Shown: positions 54,301 to 62,868 of the stretch, piece after piece
Layout: each line of letters opens with the position of its first letter
How positions within the stretch are numbered: the stretch's first letter is position 1
From: Paracoccaceae bacterium
GTDB taxonomy: Bacteria > Pseudomonadota > Alphaproteobacteria > Rhodobacterales > Rhodobacteraceae
Direction: 5' to 3'
NCBI GenBank assembly: GCA_019911965.1
Contig: JAIOJF010000038.1
Span: 62,001-126,000 of the forward strand
Length of the DNA stretch: 64,000 bases
Made by a program: the position numbers and the translations under genes
Notes under the pieces: model-generated
Told to the model about the DNA's origin: nothing
Seen by the model: only the letters and a program-made list of their open reading frames with translations
The model's database searches: none

Positions 54301-57300
54301 AGGTCTATGGCCAGCGCTACAGCGACGATGCCAGGGCGCGGGCCGAGCAATGCACGCGACGCGCGCTTGGTTCTGTCGCGCCCAAGGGTGCCACATTCGC
54401 ACCTTTGGGGATCGAACCGGTGGTGAAAATCCCGCCGCCCGCCTATAGCGACGGCACGCCCTTGTGCAAGCGCGATGCCAGCGGCACCTGCACGCTTGAT
54501 CCGGCGCGGATGGTGCAGCCAAGGGCGGATATCCTGACGCTGTTTCAGGCCTCGCCGCAGGCCGGTTCCGATGTCGTGCTGCGGGCGGTTTCGGATTCCA
54601 TCACCAATATCGTGGGGTGGGAATATTTCGACGTCGCGCGGCGGTTCCTGATGTGGGATGACGGCACCAAATGGACCGCCGCGCGGCTGGCCAGCCAGGG
54701 CATCTATCCGGCTACGCCCGAGGACGCGACCGCGATTGTGCAAACCGGCGTGCGGCTGGACGAGCCCGGCGCGGATGCTGCGCGCGATGCGGATTCGTCC
54801 TGGGTGCATTCCGTGCCGTTCGTGAAACTGGTTCGGGGCAGCCGCATGTTGCTGGGCCATTCCAGCGCGGAATACTGGGTGCGCCGGCAATACCTGATCG
54901 AATGCGTGATGCTGGACCCGCTGATCCGCGAGGCCGGGCGGATTGCGCAAAAGGACAGTTTCACATCCGTCACCGCGCCCGAAATCCGCGACAGGCTGGC
55001 CGAGTTGGACGCCCGTATCCGCGCGCTCGACGCCAAGGTCTGGCCGCTGATCGCGCCATCTGCCGATCCCTATCCGGTGGACGAAGGCGCGCCTGAACCG
55101 GCGGCGGAGGCGAAGCTGGCGATCTATGCGCATTATCTTGAGGCCACCGCCAATCCGCGCCGCGATCTGAAGGCGGTTGAGGATTGGTTCAAGGGCGGGT
55201 CGTCGCTGACGAAGGTGCCATATGAGGTGCTGGCGCGGCATTATGCGACGGAAAGCTTCCTTGGCGCGGGCTTTGTTTTCAATGCGCCCGGCGATCTTCC
55301 GGGCATGGCCGAGGCAGGCCCCGATGCGCAACGCGCCGAGATCGCGGCCAAGCTGACCCTGCGCGCGACGGCGATGCTGTCGCGGATTGCCGATGCCGTT
55401 GCCAAATACGAAGACGGATTTGGCGGCGCGATAGGCCGGATTGCCGGCATGCGCAAATATGTCGGGGCGGGCGATGGCTATGATCCCCTGCCGGCGCATC
55501 TGGCGCTGTTGCCGGTGGACAGTTTCAAGCCGCCTGCCGGTGGCTATGGCCCGGTTGCGGAGCATCTGTTTGCCGGTGGCGACTGGGTGGATCCGGGACT
55601 TGGCGATTCCGCGCCCGAAGATGCCTTGCTGAGTGCGATCAACCCGCTGGAGACCGGGCTGGCGGGGGACGGCTCGCTCGGGGTTGCCCTGAAGGACTGG
55701 GAGGACGGCTACCGCGAGGCGCAGGCGGCGGCGCGCGATGATCTGGCGGCGGTGCTGGACGGGTTCCGCACCTCGCTGGCGCAGGACCTGGGCTATTGGG
55801 ATCTGCAGGCGGATATCGAGGACAAGAACCCGTTTGCCGGGGTATTCGCGATTGATGCGGAATCCTTGGCCAAGGCGCATCCCCTGTGGAAGCGCCTGTT
55901 GCGCCAGCATTTCCAGGTGGCCAAGATCGACCATGCGGCGGCGCATTCCGCCCGGATCACCGAGGCTGAGGCGGCGACCATCGCGGCGGCATTCCGCGTC
56001 GATGGCGGCACCGTGGCACCGGATTGGGCGGGGGGCGATTTCGGCGCGGTGCTGGCCTTGCAGGGCGGCTTCCGGCTGGCGGGCGAGCGGTTGATCCGCC
56101 GTTCGGCCAATCTGTTCGATGTGGATTTGAAACTGGACGATCCGCGCCCGCCGGTGGTGGGCGATGCCGCCAGGGCCCTGCTGGCTGCCAAGCCGTTTGC
56201 CGGGCCGGACGACCCGGTAATCACCGCCGAGGAGGTTCGTGACTGGTCGGATCGCAATTACTGGGAACTGGTGCGCAATCCCGATTTCAGCGCCGAAATC
56301 CCGTCGCCATTGCCGCCGGATGCGGCCTCGGGCGGGGCGATTTCCGATGCGGCGGCGGCGCTGGTGCTGGCGGGATGCGTGGCCGACCGGCCCGACCGGG
56401 ATTGGGAAGCGGCGGTCTGGTTCCAGCCGGAGCCGACCGGGGCCGGAAACACGATGGCCTGGCCACTGACGGTGCCGGGGGAGTTTGTTCTGCGGGTGAC
56501 CATGACGGCAAAGGGCGGCGTGCCGCTGGCGCGCAAGGATATCCCGCTGGCGGTGGCCCCGGCGGAACTGCGCGGGATGCTGGAACTGGACGGCGGGCCG
56601 ATTGATCCCGGCCGGGGCGAAATCCTGCGCGGCTTTGTCGATGGCCGCCCCAGCGAACGCCCGGAATTTGCACTGACCGGCGACGGGCCGTTCCGCACGC
56701 AACTCTGCGGTGCCCTGTCGGCGGCACTGGCCGATCTGTCCGGTGTTGTGCCAGCGCCGGTGCCGCCCGATCAGGCCGCCGACAGGATCACGGTGAAAGC
56801 GGCCTATCTGCCGGTTGCCAATGCCCCGGCATCGGCGATCGTATTGTCGGAGGACGCAAAGGTGGAAATGGTTTCGCGCGGGGTGTTCGTGCTGAAGGAG
56901 CCTTTGAAGCTGACCCTGCCGCGCATCCATGACGTGCCGGTAGTGGTTGAGGTGCGCGATGTGACCGGTGCGGAATTGCCCGGGGCGGACAGCCATATCC
57001 TGTACCGCGATGCGCGTCTGCCGGGTCCGGGGCCGGTGCAACTGACGCTGAAGGAGGGTGATCCGCTGAGAGCGGAGGCCACGCTCGATCTGCCGGGCGG
57101 ACGGGCCGAGGGCCGCTCGGAACTGCATGAATTTACCCGCGAGGCGGATATGGCGGGGATAGGCCTGCCGGTGGAACTGCCGGTTTATGCCACCGGGCGG
57201 CTGGCGATCAGCGGCACATTCCAGTTGTCCGAGGCCGATCTGGCGGAAACCGGCGGCGTTGGCGGTGGATTCCTGAGCGCGAACATCCTTGCGGGGTCAA

Positions 57301-59318
57301 CACAGGCGGTCAGTGGCGAGACTTTCAGCCTGCGCAATCCCGGCCCGGTCCTGCTGGCCAACGGGCTGGCGCTGGATGGTTTGCTGCATGGCAGCGATGC
57401 GATGCAGTCGCTGCTGGTGCCGGCCTATGCGGGGCTGGCGGCATTGCCGAGGGGCGGCGATTTGTCGATCACCGTGCCGCTTCGCCGCTTCACCACGCCC
57501 GAGGTGGAGCTGGTGGCCGAAATTGCCGACTGGGCGGGCCGTCCGGTTGATCCGGCGGGGCTGAAGGTAACGCTGGACGGCGATAATCTTGGCCACCGCG
57601 ACGGCGCGTTCCGGGGCGGGTTGCGGTTCTCCGGCATGGCCGAGCGCAAGGCGCTCGCCGCCGAGATGGCGCTGGCGGATGGCACCAAGATCAGCCGGCT
57701 GGCGGAGTTGACCATTGATGTGATCGGCGATGCCCGCGCGCCCGTGCCACCGCCCCCGGTGGAATTGCGATTGCCGGTCTACCTGCCGGGATCGCTGCGG
57801 GTGACGGGGCGGATCGAAGGGGGCACGGGCAGCATTGATGTCGAGGTTGCACCGGACGGTGGCGCGGGCGATCCCTGGACAGTGCTGCCGGGCGAGCAGT
57901 TCGTGTTCGATCTGTCGTTTCCGGTGCGCCCGGGGCAGAAGATCGTGGTGCGGGTGCGGGCAACCGGCGGCGATGGCGCGCCGATGATCGCCAGTGCCAG
58001 CGGGCGCGCGCCGGTGGTGGCAACCGGGGTGCCGACGATCCTCAATCTCGGGCGGATCGACCTGAAGGCGAAGGATGGCCCGCTTGAGGTGCCGAACCTG
58101 ATCGGGATGGAGGCCGAGGCGGCGGTGCGCGATTTCGGCAAGTTGTTCTCGATCAATGTCGTGCGCCCGAAATCCGCAGATGATCCCGCTGAAGCGGGCC
58201 GGATATTCGTGCAGGTGCCGCCGGCGCATACCGATGCGAAGCCGTCGCGGATGGCGAAAGGCGGGGTGCTGACACTTGGTGCCTATCGCAAGGATGCGCG
58301 GGTGGTGGTGCCGGATGTGACCGGCTGGGAGGGCGGCGCGGCGCAGGCCGAATTGCTGAAACTGGGGATTGTCGGGGTTCTGTCCGAAGGCCGCGCGGCT
58401 GAGGATGGCGAGGTTGCGGGCCATGTCGCGCGGCATGTGCCGCCTGCGGGGGCGCTGATTGATCCGGGCGCACAAAAGGTAACGCTGTTCGTGCTGCGCG
58501 AGGCGGAGGAGGAGGTGCCGGTGGTGACCGACCCGGCTCCGGTGATCCCCGATCCGCCCGAGGCGACGGCAATCCTGGGCAGCTATGGCGGTACGATCAG
58601 GGCAACGCGGATCATTGCGGTGTCGCGCGTGCCGGACATGCCGCTGAACGTCGATTGCAGCGCATTCGGGCCTTGCGCCGACCGTCTGGTCGAAACCGTC
58701 GACAGGCTGGCGCGACAGGCTCTGGCCGATCTGGAAAACGAGGCCGAAGATGACAGCGGCAGTATTCTGCCCGATATTGCCGGTGCGATGGACGGTGCGA
58801 TGGACGCGATCGGCATCGCCATCATGCTGGGTATCGGCATTTACGGTGTGGCCGTGATGGACCTTGCGTTTGACGGGGTCGAGGCGGGGCTGATCCTGCG
58901 CGAAGCCCCGGATGGCAGGCTGTCGCTGGATCTGCCGGGGGTGGATGCCGATGCGAAAGCGGTACTGGCCGAAATGAATGTGCAGCGGTCGGATGATGGC
59001 GGGGCAAAGTTCAGCCTGTTGAACTACCGGGCGCCGGGTCAGGCCGCCGAAGCGCCGCCGGTGAGCATCGAAGGCGCAATGGAGCCGGATGGCGATGTGG
59101 TCCGGTTCAGCCTGCGGGTCTGGACCGATGCCCCTGAGGGACGGTTCGATATCAACTTCGCCGGGGACTTCGTCGCGGTGGATCAGCCGCCCGAACTGGA
59201 TCTTGAAGGCGAGTTCGCCGGCCTGAAGGCGATGATGGAGGCACCGCCCGCGCGGGTGGCCAGCCGTTTGAAGCCGTTGCAGGCGCTGATGGAAGAACTG
59301 AGTGCGGCGGAGGATTGA
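51351..59318 (+). CDS. Giant exported protein with PASTA-like repeats (2655 aa), function unknown
   Basis: Signal peptide near MLAMVLLALVFLPNAPRADEA. Residues ~30-1400 are mainly helical without a family I recognise (a possible amphipathic pair near VKDLLILWNPHVATLMAVHSMY ~930). From ~1600 to ~2230 the sequence is beta-rich and repetitive, with ELPVYATGRLAISGTFQLSE and ELRLPVYLPGSLRVTGRIEGG suggesting several Ig- or carboxypeptidase-regulatory-like domains. Two PASTA-like repeats follow: VPNLIGMEAEAAVRDFGKLF (~2246) and VVVPDVTGWEGGAAQAELLKLGI (~2317). Then comes a hydrophobic segment AIGIAIMLGIGIYGVAVMDL (~2485) and a ~140-residue C-terminal domain. PASTA binds peptidoglycan. A GGGAGG site precedes ATG 51351. 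33 bp after the SEL1 gene; one transcript likely. Confidence 0.82.
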   Translation: MMRSRIAAGAMRMLAMVLLALVFLPNAPRADEAAYEIFRPIAPRPATDWAAALQAAGVLDEGKGLDSLSADKRAALAALDAASAAPSMATAVGLLGHFNTFAKDENNDFRLALIGAAKPLFLMADAARYELVLATNKRIQGQEKRRGKERGIAVSLRVGSTGKRFAQWQQWVAAGRPTDKTWDFIDPNSGAKTSFLGMPADAAFLDAKLFRSDDDVTNWATKAMRLADPSANESLNGARAARVFTAITAEILAQYPDAFRDAALVGRMAVSPDEMKVEFLSPTQAVRIMASKLERTSRGWGTPIELSEKVHFLGEWILSDLEKYNGLYSEEQLHAWGMKAGYVTEDVANPLAAGSSKSYAESATSGALQPITGADVFPQGVKDPFGWMATNYRQIFVTHKGDLESVAKYTERMIDWWTNVNLSEAELRAIGGEVPGYADIAGDFDALKALAKAIRNADSDAAKVAAIERAGGGDAALARLKGLNEMMMFAGQRKHLQQAGEALTKILQADVAGRPAEDRSLKPLTLEDILDRAAEARNSGAGADEPHRAFETVIDAFASGYANLPEDLAKVMAADIAGFVEADLARAEGAGLISAEIRMAVLPALIEGATRARAVGTSMQADAMGLASFAKLAKSDLGRAISGHLAALNQPDLNGYLLSLQRGGIRRQMALLLPGGVDGRGWPGIEMVDIISRPADVGRDLKRIMWLGQTLGWSEQNMARRMAAYFNGPDYLQPLAPGEEGTASRSFADTAMEAYLAFVRMFDRARGAVYVVPYIDADGVERQVQIAGSQFADAEINMGFIVFQQTMRGAETATRLWGIKGDIESLWKFSTTLHSLAVGPADMDHAARAKALATLAAEAYGGFTGLAEKFASDEWQKTLERHIGKDSLILGKAGGTITAMLQTADDVMQTPEAQQAVFGAMVKDLLILWNPHVATLMAVHSMYSAGQAYIVNKGAKQDFVDLLAKNGEWDFPADGSPPVLKSIQVYGQRYSDDARARAEQCTRRALGSVAPKGATFAPLGIEPVVKIPPPAYSDGTPLCKRDASGTCTLDPARMVQPRADILTLFQASPQAGSDVVLRAVSDSITNIVGWEYFDVARRFLMWDDGTKWTAARLASQGIYPATPEDATAIVQTGVRLDEPGADAARDADSSWVHSVPFVKLVRGSRMLLGHSSAEYWVRRQYLIECVMLDPLIREAGRIAQKDSFTSVTAPEIRDRLAELDARIRALDAKVWPLIAPSADPYPVDEGAPEPAAEAKLAIYAHYLEATANPRRDLKAVEDWFKGGSSLTKVPYEVLARHYATESFLGAGFVFNAPGDLPGMAEAGPDAQRAEIAAKLTLRATAMLSRIADAVAKYEDGFGGAIGRIAGMRKYVGAGDGYDPLPAHLALLPVDSFKPPAGGYGPVAEHLFAGGDWVDPGLGDSAPEDALLSAINPLETGLAGDGSLGVALKDWEDGYREAQAAARDDLAAVLDGFRTSLAQDLGYWDLQADIEDKNPFAGVFAIDAESLAKAHPLWKRLLRQHFQVAKIDHAAAHSARITEAEAATIAAAFRVDGGTVAPDWAGGDFGAVLALQGGFRLAGERLIRRSANLFDVDLKLDDPRPPVVGDAARALLAAKPFAGPDDPVITAEEVRDWSDRNYWELVRNPDFSAEIPSPLPPDAASGGAISDAAAALVLAGCVADRPDRDWEAAVWFQPEPTGAGNTMAWPLTVPGEFVLRVTMTAKGGVPLARKDIPLAVAPAELRGMLELDGGPIDPGRGEILRGFVDGRPSERPEFALTGDGPFRTQLCGALSAALADLSGVVPAPVPPDQAADRITVKAAYLPVANAPASAIVLSEDAKVEMVSRGVFVLKEPLKLTLPRIHDVPVVVEVRDVTGAELPGADSHILYRDARLPGPGPVQLTLKEGDPLRAEATLDLPGGRAEGRSELHEFTREADMAGIGLPVELPVYATGRLAISGTFQLSEADLAETGGVGGGFLSANILAGSTQAVSGETFSLRNPGPVLLANGLALDGLLHGSDAMQSLLVPAYAGLAALPRGGDLSITVPLRRFTTPEVELVAEIADWAGRPVDPAGLKVTLDGDNLGHRDGAFRGGLRFSGMAERKALAAEMALADGTKISRLAELTIDVIGDARAPVPPPPVELRLPVYLPGSLRVTGRIEGGTGSIDVEVAPDGGAGDPWTVLPGEQFVFDLSFPVRPGQKIVVRVRATGGDGAPMIASASGRAPVVATGVPTILNLGRIDLKAKDGPLEVPNLIGMEAEAAVRDFGKLFSINVVRPKSADDPAEAGRIFVQVPPAHTDAKPSRMAKGGVLTLGAYRKDARVVVPDVTGWEGGAAQAELLKLGIVGVLSEGRAAEDGEVAGHVARHVPPAGALIDPGAQKVTLFVLREAEEEVPVVTDPAPVIPDPPEATAILGSYGGTIRATRIIAVSRVPDMPLNVDCSAFGPCADRLVETVDRLARQALADLENEAEDDSGSILPDIAGAMDGAMDAIGIAIMLGIGIYGVAVMDLAFDGVEAGLILREAPDGRLSLDLPGVDADAKAVLAEMNVQRSDDGGAKFSLLNYRAPGQAAEAPPVSIEGAMEPDGDVVRFSLRVWTDAPEGRFDINFAGDFVAVDQPPELDLEGEFAGLKAMMEAPPARVASRLKPLQALMEELSAAED

Positions 59319-59433
59319 GGCGTGGCAGTTTCCGGCTACAGGGGCCGCAATCCGGTAATGACATGCTCCGGGTGATGCGCTAAACCCTCGGCGGTCGCCC
59401 GGGTGCGCCCCGGTATCGCCGCAACGCCAAGGA

Positions 59434-59510
59434 GGCCCCTTAGCTCAACTGGATAGAGCAGCTGACTTCTAATCAGCAGGTTGGGGGTTCGAGTCCTCCA
59501 GGGGTCGCCA
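59434..59510 (+). tRNA. tRNA-Arg (anticodon TCT)
   Basis: A 77-nt gene with acceptor GGCCCCT/AGGGGTC, D stem GCTC/GAGC, anticodon stem GCTGA/TCAGC with loop CTTCTAA (anticodon TCT, decoding AGA/AGG), a T arm with loop TTCGAGT, and encoded CCA. All stems pair. Confidence 0.96.
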
Positions 59511-59831
59511 CAAGACGTGCAATCCGGATATTGCTTGCCGTCATCGTCCGTTCAGACCGGCTTCAGCATTTGCAGCCATATGGGCAATGCGAGTTGACCG
59601 ACGAGCGCGGCTTCTTCGAATGGGTTCCCGGCGTGATGACGTAGGCTTCGTGGTCAAGCTTGCGTGTACCAAGGGAAATCGCGCATAATTCTGTGGACTC
59701 GGTTCGCGGCGCGATCCAATATTGGCCCCAATCGTGTCACCGCTGTCAGCCTCGGAAACGGGCGGGACTTGCTTCGATCAGTTTCGTGATTTGCAGCGGG
59801 ATGACCACGCCAGCCAAGGGAGTATTCCGTC
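59511..59831. other. 321-bp gene-free stretch after tRNA-Arg
   Basis: No convincing gene. A short in-frame scrap (reading TDERGFFEWVPGVMT, then stop, near 59595-59645) could be a decayed coding end. No repeat of the tRNA 3' end (attR) was found in the bases examined up to 64000, so an integrated element is not supported. Confidence 0.5.
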
Positions 59832-60464
59832 ATGAAAATCGTTATTTCCGCTGCCGTTCTTGCACTTGTCGCTGCCCCGGCACTGGCCGGGACCTGGGAA
59901 ACGCGCTGCAAGACACAATCGGTCCCCTACCAGGAAACCGTCCGGGGCGGGAATACCGGGGATATCCTGGGCGGTGCCATCATCGGCGGGGTGATCGGCA
60001 AGGCGGCGACCGGCAAGGATGGCGGTGCCGCGGTGGGGGCCATTATCGGTGGCGCTGTTGCGAACGAGAACAGCACCCGGACCGTTACGCGCTACAAGGA
60101 CGTCGAAACCTGCAAGCAGGTCTATGTCCCCTCGCAAATCTATGACGGCGAAGCGCTGCGGCAATCGATCCTGCGCCTCAACAGCGGTGGCACCGAGAGC
60201 AAGGAACGCATCATGGACGTGCAATACACCATCGGCGTCGGCCATGATGGTGTCTGGGGTCCGCGTTCGGTCATGGCGGCGAATGCCTATCTGGACAATG
60301 CGCCGGTGGCCCCGGCGGTGGATGAAGGCAAGACCCCGCTGTATTCGCTGATGGTGAACGACGTGATCGTGGTCAGTTCGACGGATGTGAATTCCATCGA
60401 CGAGATCAAGGAGGCGCTTTACCGGGCCGGTGTGGATTCGATCATTCTGGTGAATGTGCAATAG
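59832..60464 (+). CDS. Exported glycine-zipper protein (210 aa)
   Basis: Signal peptide MKIVISAAVLALVAAPALAG, one cysteine (CKTQ) soon after it, then a glycine zipper GDILGGAIIGGVIGKAATGKDGGAAVGAIIGGAVANE typical of Rick_17kDa/2TM envelope proteins, then RYKDVETCKQVYVPS. The C-terminal half (ILRLNSGGTESKERIMDVQYTIGVGHDGVWGPRS) looks like a degenerate peptidoglycan-binding module, and the end (MVNDVIVVSSTDVNSIDEIKEALY) is beta-alpha. No lipobox is present. GGGAG precedes ATG 59832. It may associate with the outer membrane or the cell wall; exact role unknown. Confidence 0.8.
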   Translation: MKIVISAAVLALVAAPALAGTWETRCKTQSVPYQETVRGGNTGDILGGAIIGGVIGKAATGKDGGAAVGAIIGGAVANENSTRTVTRYKDVETCKQVYVPSQIYDGEALRQSILRLNSGGTESKERIMDVQYTIGVGHDGVWGPRSVMAANAYLDNAPVAPAVDEGKTPLYSLMVNDVIVVSSTDVNSIDEIKEALYRAGVDSIILVNVQ

Positions 60465-60530
60465 GATATCGCTTTTGGCGAACATCCCGACAGGCGGATC
60501 GTCGGACGCGCCGGACGGGACGCACGGCAA

Positions 60531-61199
60531 GTGAACCTGGTCAGGTCCCACTGGCAACTGGTCCTGATCCCGGTTCTGGTTTTCGCGCTCTGGAACACGC
60601 CGGTCGTCTTTCCGGTCAAGGTTCTTGTCGTGTTTCTGCACGAACTGTCACACGGCCTTGCCGCCGTACTGACCGGCGGTTCCATCGTGGCGATTTCGCT
60701 GTCGGTGCAGCAGGGCGGCGAGGCGACCACCCTTGGGGGAAACGGCTTCATCATCCTGTCGGCAGGGTATCTCGGTTCCTTGCTGTTCGGCGTGGCGATG
60801 CTGCTGGTCGCGGTCCGCACCCATGCGGATCGCGCCTTGCTGGCAATGTTCGGGCTGGTCCTGCTGGTGGTCGCGGCCTTGTATATCCGCGATCTGTTCG
60901 CGTTTGCCTTCTGCGCCATCGCCGGTATCTCGATGCTTGGCGTGGCGCGGTATCTGAGCCGCGATATTAACGATTTCATCCTGAGGACCATCGGGCTGAC
61001 CAGCATCATCTATGTCCCGTACGACATTTTCAGCGACACGATTGCCCGGTCGGAACTGCACTCGGATGCCTATATGCTTGCCGAACAATATGGCGGGACG
61101 ACGATGTTCTGGGGCGGGCTCTGGCTGGGGTTGAGCGTGGTGATGATCGTGATCAGCCTGCGCTACACGTTTGCCGGGCCTGTGCGCCCCGGCAGGTAG
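60531..61199 (+). CDS. M50 family metallopeptidase-like membrane protein (222 aa)
   Basis: A GTG-started membrane protein with HELSH (residues 37-41, the HExxH zinc motif of site-2-protease-like peptidases) at the start of helix two, six or so hydrophobic helices, and a later aspartate in VPYDIFSDTI that could be the third ligand. M50 enzymes cut other proteins within the membrane; this compact form without PDZ domains is widespread and mostly uncharacterised. 66 bp behind the glycine-zipper gene, same strand. Confidence 0.8.
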   Translation: MNLVRSHWQLVLIPVLVFALWNTPVVFPVKVLVVFLHELSHGLAAVLTGGSIVAISLSVQQGGEATTLGGNGFIILSAGYLGSLLFGVAMLLVAVRTHADRALLAMFGLVLLVVAALYIRDLFAFAFCAIAGISMLGVARYLSRDINDFILRTIGLTSIIYVPYDIFSDTIARSELHSDAYMLAEQYGGTTMFWGGLWLGLSVVMIVISLRYTFAGPVRPGR

Positions 61200-61215
61200 C
61201 GCGCCTTGTGCGGCG

Positions 61216-62115
61216 TCAATCCAGCATGGACGCCGCCGCCACGATCTTGCCGCGCAGCCATTGGCTTTTGGGATCGTTATGGACGCGTGCGCTCCAGAAC
61301 ATCTGTTCGGATAGCAGCGTGTCGAAGGGCGCATCCACGGTCACGCATTCATCCGCGAACATCGGGGCGAAGCGGGCGGGGGCGGTCAGGATCAGGTCAG
61401 AACCGGCGATCAGGTTCTGCGCCGAGCCAACGCTCGGGATTTCCAGTGTCGGGCTGATCGAAACGCCCATCTGGTCCAGCGTGTCCAGGAACAAGGCCCG
61501 CCAATTGCCGTCATAGCGCACGAAGATATGCGCCGCGCGGCAATAGGCGTCCAGCGTCAGACCGGCGGCATGGGGCTGGTCGCGGGCGATGAAACAGGTG
61601 TAGCGGTCGGAAAACAGATGCCTCGTATAGGTTGACCCGCTTTGCGCCGGCACCGGCGATACAAGGACATCGCAGATCCCCTGTTCGATCTGCTCGTGAC
61701 CGATGGTGCCGGAGGAGATCACTGCAACCCGCAAATGCGGGGCGTCGCGGCGGATCAGGTTTAACAGGCGCGGCAGCAGCACGTATCGCTCGTAGGAATT
61801 GCAGGAAATGACCACGCGTTCGGTGGATTTCGCCGGATCGAACGTGGCCGGGCGGGACATTTCCGCGAATTGGCGCACAAGGTCTTGCGCCTTAATGACC
61901 AGCGCATCGCAGCGTTCGGTCGGGATCACGCCGCGCCCGTGTTTCACGAATAACGGATCGTCAAATGTCTTTCTCAGCCGCTCGACCGCGTAGCTGACGG
62001 TTGACTGGTTCAGCAGGAGTTCTGCCGCCGCCTTGGTCAATGAACCTGCCTGATGCACCGACACCAGGATGTTCAGGGCGTGGAAATCGGTTTTCAATAC
62101 ATCGAAATCATCCAT
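61216..62115 (-). CDS. LysR family transcriptional regulator
   Basis: A ~299-aa regulator: N-terminal winged helix DFHALNILVSVHQAGSLTKAAAELLLNQSTVSYAVERLRKTFDDPLFV and a C-terminal inducer domain (RVVISCNSYERYVLLPRLLNLIRRDAPHLRVAV). The start may also be ATG 62133. It is divergent from the corrinoid protein gene, the classic LysR arrangement, so it probably controls the corrinoid/methyltransferase genes in response to their substrate. It converges with the M50 gene. Confidence 0.92.
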   Translation of the reverse strand: MDDFDVLKTDFHALNILVSVHQAGSLTKAAAELLLNQSTVSYAVERLRKTFDDPLFVKHGRGVIPTERCDALVIKAQDLVRQFAEMSRPATFDPAKSTERVVISCNSYERYVLLPRLLNLIRRDAPHLRVAVISSGTIGHEQIEQGICDVLVSPVPAQSGSTYTRHLFSDRYTCFIARDQPHAAGLTLDAYCRAAHIFVRYDGNWRALFLDTLDQMGVSISPTLEIPSVGSAQNLIAGSDLILTAPARFAPMFADECVTVDAPFDTLLSEQMFWSARVHNDPKSQWLRGKIVAAASMLD

Positions 62116-62121
62116 ACGAAC

Positions 62122-62150
62122 AATTGATAACATCGTGTTGATCGATAGAA
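62122..62150. promoter_or_regulatory. Possible LysR operator region
   Basis: Between the divergent LysR and corrinoid genes the AT-rich ATTGATAACATCGTGTTGATCGAT has TTGAT repeated 14 bp apart and a terminal ATCGAT palindrome. It is the only T-rich, symmetric stretch in the 99-bp gap; no clear T-N11-A box stands out. Confidence 0.3.
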
Positions 62151-62214
62151 AAGCCCACCCTACTGTAATGCCCGGAGTATTTGCATCAATCGCTTGGCTG
62201 ACAGAGGTAGAGAA

Positions 62215-62868
62215 ATGACCACGCTGAAGGAAGACTACGTCGCATCCATCGCCGATATGGACGAGGACAAGGCCCTTGAGATCACGCAGCAGCTTATCGA
62301 CGCGGGCGAAGCGCCGATGGAAATCCTCGGGCTTTGCCGATCCGCGATGGAGATCGTCGGCCAGCGGTTCGAGCAGGAGGAATATTTCCTGCCGGAACTG
62401 ATGATGGCAGGCGACATCCTTGAGCAGATCGGCGCCCTGGTGCGCCCGCTGATGGATGCAAATTCCGAAGGGTCCGGCCAGACGGTTCACGGCACGGTGC
62501 TGATCGGCACGGTGCATGGCGATCTGCATGATATCGGCAAGAATATCGTGACCTTCATGCTGGAGCTGAACGGCTTCAAGGTCATCGACCTCGGAATTGA
62601 TGTATCGACCAAGGCCTTCCTCGATGCGATTGCCGCGAACAAGCCGGATATCGTCGGGCTGAGCGGCTTTCTGACGCTGGCCTTCGATGCCATGAAGGAA
62701 ACCCTGGACGCTTTCGACGATGCCGGTATCCGCAACAACTTCAAGGTGATGATCGGCGGCGGTCAGGTGGATGACCAGATCCTGAAATTCACTGGTGCCG
62801 ATGCTTTCGGCATCAACGCGATGGAGGCGGTCAACCTCTGCCGCAAATGGACAGGGGTTGCAGCATGA
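62215..62868 (+). CDS. Corrinoid (B12-binding) protein, MtbC/MtgC type
   Basis: A 217-aa methyl-carrier protein. Residues ~1-90 form the helical B12-binding-2 cap (EDYVASIADMDEDKALEITQQLIDAG, EEYFLPELMMAGDIL). Residues ~95-217 are the Rossmann cobalamin-binding domain with the base-off signature GTVHGDLHDIGKNIV (DxHxxG; His binds cobalt), VGLSGFLTLAFDAM and VMIGGG. It takes a methyl group from a substrate methyltransferase and gives it to a second methyltransferase. ATG 62215 is preferred over 62194. It overlaps the UroD-family gene by four bases. Confidence 0.95.
   Translation: MTTLKEDYVASIADMDEDKALEITQQLIDAGEAPMEILGLCRSAMEIVGQRFEQEEYFLPELMMAGDILEQIGALVRPLMDANSEGSGQTVHGTVLIGTVHGDLHDIGKNIVTFMLELNGFKVIDLGIDVSTKAFLDAIAANKPDIVGLSGFLTLAFDAMKETLDAFDDAGIRNNFKVMIGGGQVDDQILKFTGADAFGINAMEAVNLCRKWTGVAA

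Noticed and set aside
53424-57128. 1234-codon minus-strand open frame
   Set aside because: Antisense shadow of the giant exported protein. Its Arg/His/Gln-rich composition is that of a reversed GC-rich gene.
59434-59831. Integrated element using tRNA-Arg
   Set aside because: No integrase gene and no repeated tRNA 3' end in the window.
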